Positions 4,670-7,457 of a stretch of DNA of 7,457 nt are shown here, piece after piece (positions within the stretch are counted from its first letter, which is position 1; each line of letters starts with the position of its first letter). Location of the stretch: assembly GCA_051004015.1 (NCBI GenBank), contig JBPCKT010000059.1:1-7457 (forward strand). The letters run 5' to 3'. Position numbers and translations under genes: made by a program. Under the pieces are notes generated by a model. That model did not search any database, was not told the origin of the DNA, and saw only the letters and a list, made by a program, of their open reading frames with translations. The stretch is from SXOA01 sp051004015. GTDB taxonomy: Bacteria; Planctomycetota; Planctomycetia; Pirellulales; Pirellulaceae.

Positions 4670-6086
4670 GTTCCGCCGCTTGTTCGCCGTCATGGACGCA
4701 ATACGGCACGCCGACGCCGTGAAAGCTGTTGCTGGCGAGAGCCAAGCTGGGGATGGCCGCGGCCCGCACCTCGATTTGCCGCACTTTTTCGAGATGGCCG
4801 ACGTGGTACTGCGGCATTGCTCCGTGCCAGTGGGCGATGTCGCAGAATTCTGGCTCGCCGGTAACTCCCAATAATTCGCGCAGTTCTTCCAAGACGATTA
4901 TGGAGGTCTCCGCGTCCGACAGAGACAAAAGCTCCGGCTGAAGTGCTCCGCCGATGAAGACGCGAAGCAGCACTTTGCCCTCCGGCGCGCGGCCGGGGAA
5001 CTTCACGCTGGAGAAACTCCCCGCGATAATTCTGCGTTTCTCCAACGTCGGCACGACGAACCCGAAGCCGTCGAGCGGATGAGCAATCTGCTCACGGCGA
5101 TAACCGAGCAGCGCCACATTGCAGCCCGCTTGCGGAATGCTGCCGACCAGGCGAGACAACTCCGCATCGACGCCTTCCAACAGCATTCCCGTAACTGGAG
5201 CGGGTGCGGCCAGAATCACCGCGTCAAATTCTCGTGGTTCCTCACCAGCGACATCAACCTCCCAATTCGACCCGTTAGCCGCTCGCACCATTCGTTCGAC
5301 CCTCGTGCTAAGCCGCACGACTCCCGCCGGCAACTTTGCCGCGACTGCATCCACCATTCGCTGCATCCCATCGCGGGGCGCCAGGAACATCCCGTACCTC
5401 GCCCCTGACCCCTGACTCCTGGCCCCTGACTCCTGCCCTCTCCCCTCTGCCCTCTGCCCTCTGACCTCTTTGATCAAGCTCCCCGCCTGCCGCTCCATCT
5501 CGACAAACTGCGGCAGCGTGGCTTGCATACTGAGGAGCGACGGGTCGGCCGTGTAGATACCGCCGATGAGAGGCTGGATCAGGCGGTCGAAGGCTTCGCG
5601 GCCGAAGCGGCGGGTGACGAAGGATTCGAGGCTCTCGTCGGCTGCGTCTTTCTTTTTCGGAGTGAAGTATTCCCAGGCGAGGCGGAGCTTGCCGAGCGGG
5701 CTGAGGAGCGGGGTCGTCAGAATGGGCCAGACTTTGGCCGGGCTCATCAGCGTAAAACCTTCGGGGACCGGGACCAGTTTTCCCTTGTGGACGACAAACG
5801 CCCGCCGATGCTGCTTGTTCGTTTCGATCAGCTCGCTTTCGATGCCCACCCGCCGGCAGAGGTCGAGCGCCCAGGGCTCGCGGGTGGTAAACATGTCCGC
5901 CGAGCGCTCGATCAAGTAGCCATCCCGCCGCTCGCTCTGCAGCACCCCGCCGAGGCGGCCGGAGGCTTCGAACAGCGTCACTTGAGCCGCCGGATTCAGT
6001 TCCAAGAGGCGGTGAGCAGCAGCTAGCCCCGAGATTCCCCCGCCGATGATGGCGATGCGGGGAGAAGAGGGCGGGGAGGGGGGCAT
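4632..6086 (-). CDS. hemG: oxygen-dependent protoporphyrinogen oxidase (FAD)
   Basis: Flavoprotein of the HemG/HemY family that oxidises protoporphyrinogen IX to protoporphyrin IX, or coproporphyrinogen III in organisms using the coproporphyrin-dependent route, near the end of heme synthesis. It is 484 residues, normal to slightly long. Visible are the N-terminal dinucleotide-binding motif IAIIGGGISGLAAAHRL (11-27) with FEASGRLGG (39-47), the family signature QPLIGGIYTADPSLLSMQATLPQF (171-194), and the C-terminal FAD-binding stretch ASNSFHGVGVPYCVHDGEQAAERIL. Between GSL (202-204) and the conserved GM-x-x-L-x-x-GM region it carries a low-complexity Gly/Arg/Gln/Ser insert (about 209-230) encoded by heptanucleotide repeats; its last residues also come from a repeat array. 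No transmembrane segment is evident. The ATG at 6086 places the FAD motif at the usual distance. An IS element lies 99 bp upstream and may separate it from an original promoter or partner heme genes. Confidence 0.93.
   Translation of the reverse strand: MPPSPPSSPRIAIIGGGISGLAAAHRLLELNPAAQVTLFEASGRLGGVLQSERRDGYLIERSADMFTTREPWALDLCRRVGIESELIETNKQHRRAFVVHKGKLVPVPEGFTLMSPAKVWPILTTPLLSPLGKLRLAWEYFTPKKKDAADESLESFVTRRFGREAFDRLIQPLIGGIYTADPSLLSMQATLPQFVEMERQAGSLIKEVRGQRAEGRGQESGARSQGSGARYGMFLAPRDGMQRMVDAVAAKLPAGVVRLSTRVERMVRAANGSNWEVDVAGEEPREFDAVILAAPAPVTGMLLEGVDAELSRLVGSIPQAGCNVALLGYRREQIAHPLDGFGFVVPTLEKRRIIAGSFSSVKFPGRAPEGKVLLRVFIGGALQPELLSLSDAETSIIVLEELRELLGVTGEPEFCDIAHWHGAMPQYHVGHLEKVRQIEVRAAAIPSLALASNSFHGVGVPYCVHDGEQAAERILSTKYSVLST
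5397..5467. repeat. heptanucleotide tandem repeat inside hemG
   Basis: On the coding (minus) strand about ten degenerate heptamers run in series: GAGGTCA, GAGGGCA (twice), GAGGGGA, GAGGGCA, GGAGTCA, GGGGCCA, GGAGTCA, GGGGTCA, GGGGCGA. Because 7 and 3 are coprime, the protein repeats every seven residues (three heptamers): GQRAEGR, GQESGAR, SQGSGAR. The frame is preserved. Heptameric short tandemly repeated sequences are described in heterocystous cyanobacteria; this array is of the same general kind. Confidence 0.85.
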
Positions 6087-6122
6087 GGGTGTATCTTAGG
6101 AGAAGCAGCAGCAAAGACCCTC

Positions 6123-6152
6123 TTAATCTTACTCTTACTCTTACTCTTAATC
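6123..6152. repeat. hexanucleotide tandem repeat upstream of hemG, with hairpin
   Basis: Five hexamers on the + strand: TTAATC, TTACTC three times, TTAATC (reverse complement ATTAAG/AGTAAG). This is the same family and same unit count as the array inside the methyltransferase gene. It lies in the hemG leader or promoter region. Part of it (6134-6146) is complementary at 12 of 13 bases to 6167-6179, so the stretch up to the insertion sequence can fold into a hairpin with a 20-base loop. Confidence 0.8.
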
Positions 6153-6185
6153 CTCTTCTGACTGACGAGTGAGAGTAAGGGTAGG

Positions 6186-6212
6186 TGAGGTGCTTGGCTT
6201 TTTGTGGACAGT
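6186..6212 (+). repeat. left terminal inverted repeat (IRL) of the IS3 element
   Basis: TGAGGTGCTTGGC, then a T-rich centre, then GGACAGT. It pairs with 7431-7457 at 21 of 27 positions; the mismatches are at position 5, positions 14-16 and positions 19-20. The three bases immediately outside are AGG (6183-6185), a candidate half of a 3-bp target duplication. Confidence 0.88.
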
Positions 6213-6230
6213 CCAACTCCTTATTTTCAA

Positions 6231-6239
6231 AGGAAAAGG
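6231..6239 (+). promoter_or_regulatory. ribosome-binding site of IS orfA
   Basis: AAAGGA with its AGG at 6231-6233 lies six bases before the ATG at 6240. It is one of the few convincing Shine-Dalgarno sequences in the window, and it decides the orfA start in favour of 6240 over the in-frame GTG at 6204, which lies inside the terminal inverted repeat. Confidence 0.6.
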
Positions 6240-6548
6240 ATGGACCGTCTCATGGCCCGACCGAAGGCAAAGAAAGCGAAGTCTCGTCGTTCCTTCTCCG
6301 AGGAGTTTAAGCAGGAGGCCGTGCAAATGCTCCTGGATGGCCATTCTGCACCCTCGGTGGCCGAGCGCTTGGGCCTCTCGGGACCGAATGTGCTGTACCG
6401 CTGGAAAAGGGAAACGATCCGGCAAGCCGGGCCGGCAGCTCGCACACTTGGGGAACGCGTATCCCAGCTCGAAGATGAACTGCGGCGCGTGGAACGCGAA
6501 CGGGACATCTTAAAAAAAGCGTTGGCTATCTTAAGCCGCCATGCATAG
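6240..6548 (+). CDS. IS3-family transposase OrfA (helix-turn-helix subunit)
   Basis: The 102-residue OrfA binds the element's terminal repeats and supplies the N-terminal part of the OrfAB transposase. After a basic start (MARPKAKKAKSRR) comes the IS3/IS911-type HTH (about res. 18-57: RSFSEEFKQEAVQMLLDG, then SAPSVAERLGLSGPNVLYRWK, with the typical YRWK end). A leucine-zipper-like coiled coil follows at about 67-98 (L70, L77, L81, L91, L95, L98), the usual multimerisation element. The start at 6240 follows a good ribosome-binding site; GTG 6204 would add 12 residues encoded within the inverted repeat. The C-terminus overlaps orfB in the -1 frame, and the slippery A7 run lies at codons 91-93. 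Confidence 0.9.
   Translation: MDRLMARPKAKKAKSRRSFSEEFKQEAVQMLLDGHSAPSVAERLGLSGPNVLYRWKRETIRQAGPAARTLGERVSQLEDELRRVERERDILKKALAILSRHA
6512..6519 (+). promoter_or_regulatory. A7G slippery site for -1 programmed frameshifting
   Basis: In the orfA frame the run reads TTA-AAA-AAA-GCG, an A_AAA_AAA_G slip site. A -1 shift here fuses orfA (6240-6518) to the open -1 frame (6518-7423), giving a predicted 394-residue OrfAB. A small stem is possible just downstream (GGCT 6524-6527 with AGCC 6534-6537) but is too short to be sure of as a stimulator. Confidence 0.8.
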
Positions 6549-7423
6549 CCGATCTGTATGCCGTCATCGAACAACTCACCCTCCAAGGTTCTTATCCCCT
6601 GGCTTCCCTCTGCGAAACGCTGGACGTCAGCCGGGCCGGCTACTATGCCTGGCGATCCGAAGTCCAATCCACTCAACAGCAACGAGAGCGTGAACTGATG
6701 CCCCTGGTCTGCGATATCTTCTGGAAGCACAAACGCCGCTACGGAGCCCGGCGGATCGCCTTCGAGCTCGGTGTTCTGGGTCATCCCTGCGGCGTCGACC
6801 GTGTGGCAAAACTGCTGAAAATGCAGGGTTTACGGGCCATTCAGCCACAGTCCTATAAGCCCCAAACGACCAATAGCAAGCACACGCTGGGCTTCAGTCC
6901 TAACCTGCTCCTCAGGACGCCGCCACCGACCTCCATCAATCGTATCTGGGTTGCCGATATCACCTACATCCCACTGAAAGGCGGCAGCTTTGCCTACCTG
7001 GCCTCGGTGCTCGATCTCTGTTCCCGCCGCCTCGTCGGCTGGAGCCTGGCCGAACACATGACCGAGGACCTCGTGATCAATGCCTTGCAGCATGCCATCT
7101 CCTTCAGGCAACCGCCGCCCGAGCTGATCCATCACAGCGACCGTGGTGGCCAGTATGCCGGCCACGAGTACCGTGCGGTCTTGCGCCGGGCCGCCATGCG
7201 CCAAAGCATGAGCCGCGCCGCCAACTGCTACGACAACGCCTTCATGGAATCCTGCTTCGGCACCATCAAGACCGAGCTGGAAATGACCGAATACGATGAC
7301 AGCCGACAGGCTCGCAGCGAAATCGCTTCCTACCTCGCCTATTACAATACCGAACGTCGTCACTCCTCCCTCGATTACCTCAGCCCAGCCGCCTTTGAAG
7401 CCCTACTCACCCCGATTCCTTAG
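6518..7423 (+). CDS. IS3-family transposase OrfB (DDE integrase core), made as OrfAB by -1 frameshift
   Basis: Catalytic part of the transposase, which cuts and joins DNA ends through two metal ions. The frame opens through the A7 run and has no ATG until 6698. Starting there would remove about 60 family-typical residues (such as YPLASLCETLDVSRAGYYAW), so translation as a frameshift fusion is preferred. Domains, numbered from 6698: HTH_21-like region (about 11-50, RYGARRIAFELG...GVDRVAKLLKMQGLRA), then the rve/DDE core with Asp87 (WVADITYIPL), Asp148 (HHSDRGGQY) and Glu184 (NAFMESCFGTIKTE). The D148-E184 gap is exactly 35 residues, and Lys191 sits at +7 after Glu, both diagnostic of IS3 transposases. 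The C-terminus has the usual YNTERRHSSLDYLSPAAFE. No stop or frameshift damages it, so it is probably functional. Confidence 0.92.
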   Translation, partial: SVGYLKPPCIADLYAVIEQLTLQGSYPLASLCETLDVSRAGYYAWRSEVQSTQQQRERELMPLVCDIFWKHKRRYGARRIAFELGVLGHPCGVDRVAKLLKMQGLRAIQPQSYKPQTTNSKHTLGFSPNLLLRTPPPTSINRIWVADITYIPLKGGSFAYLASVLDLCSRRLVGWSLAEHMTEDLVINALQHAISFRQPPPELIHHSDRGGQYAGHEYRAVLRRAAMRQSMSRAANCYDNAFMESCFGTIKTELEMTEYDDSRQARSEIASYLAYYNTERRHSSLDYLSPAAFEALLTPIP

Positions 7424-7430
7424 CCACAAC

Positions 7431-7457
7431 ACTGTCCGAAATTTGCCAAGCAGCTCA
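7431..7457 (-). repeat. right terminal inverted repeat (IRR) of the IS3 element
   Basis: The reverse complement reads TGAGCTGCTTGGC, a 7-base A/T-rich centre plus C, then GGACAGT. It mirrors the left end at 6186-6212 at 21 of 27 positions. The final base of the window is the terminal base of the element, so the right flank and the second half of any target duplication are not visible. Confidence 0.88.

Larger units (their letters stand above)
6186..7457 (+). mobile_element. complete IS3-family insertion sequence (1272 bp)
   Basis: Both termini are visible: the left end begins TGAGGTGCTTGGC and the right end, read inward, begins TGAGCTGCTTGGC. They match at 21 of the first 27 bases, share GGACAGT at 21-27, and keep the TG...CA tips of the family. 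Inside are orfA with a helix-turn-helix, orfB with a DDE integrase core in the -1 frame, and an A7 slippery run. The length of about 1.27 kb is typical. The element appears intact and potentially active. The target-site duplication cannot be checked because the window stops on the last base of the element. IS subgroup is not assigned. Confidence 0.92.

Noticed and set aside
4621..6152. CRISPR-like array from the short repeats
   Set aside because: Units are 6-7 bp in direct tandem with no unique spacers, and no cas genes are present.
5308..6216. 302-codon minus-strand open frame overlapping hemG
   Set aside because: It is an out-of-frame shadow of the hemG gene in GC-rich DNA, with low-complexity Arg/Pro/Ala sequence and no domain; hemG in the correct frame has clear FAD motifs.
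6830..7363. 177-codon minus-strand open frame inside the IS element
   Set aside because: It is antisense to the DDE core of OrfB and is explained by its codon usage; no recognisable motif.
6240..7423. IS transposase broken by a frameshift (pseudogene)
   Set aside because: The -1 arrangement with an A7 slippery run at the junction is the normal expression mode of IS3-family elements; both frames are otherwise intact.

Overview
The window looks like chromosomal DNA from a GC-rich planctomycete, probably of the Pirellulales type, or a close relative such as an environmental genome. This rests on the style of the proteins, including a membrane protein that begins MSNPFQTFNAENPP and has an 'RPPQLSIAGILAATAAVGI' segment. 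It also rests on weak or absent Shine-Dalgarno sites before most host genes and on abundant short tandem and palindromic repeats. No taxonomic marker was available, so this is an inference.

Layout from left to right: tgt (tRNA-guanine transglycosylase, +) overlaps by a few bases, tail to tail, a gene for a roughly eight-span membrane protein of unknown function (-). Next on the same strand, and upstream of it in transcription, is an Eco57I/TaqI-type adenine-specific DNA methyltransferase gene (-) with no nuclease visible nearby. A spacer holding a long imperfect palindrome separates it from a small Ala/Gln-rich hypothetical gene (+). That gene converges, three bases apart, on an oxygen-dependent protoporphyrinogen oxidase gene (hemG/hemY type, -). 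Upstream of hemG sits a complete IS3-family insertion sequence, 6186-7457, with terminal inverted repeats and a -1 frameshift site between orfA and orfB. The window ends exactly on the last base of its right inverted repeat.

The host genes do not form an obvious pathway. They are housekeeping functions (tRNA queuosine, heme) mixed with an orphan methyltransferase. What ties the region together is its repeat content. At least four repeat families occur: two REP-like palindromes, a third palindrome of the 'GGGATGGCCACGAAAA' type, hexanucleotide tandem repeats (ATTAAG/AGTARG) and heptanucleotide tandem repeats (GAGGGCA/GGAGTCA and AGTACTN). Several lie inside genes and are translated in frame: three in the methyltransferase, and one in the middle plus one at the 3' end of hemG. 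The AGTACTN array supplies the stop codons of both convergent genes. This in-frame colonisation of genes by repeats, with the key catalytic motifs untouched, is the most notable thing in the window. I see no convincing new multi-gene system.
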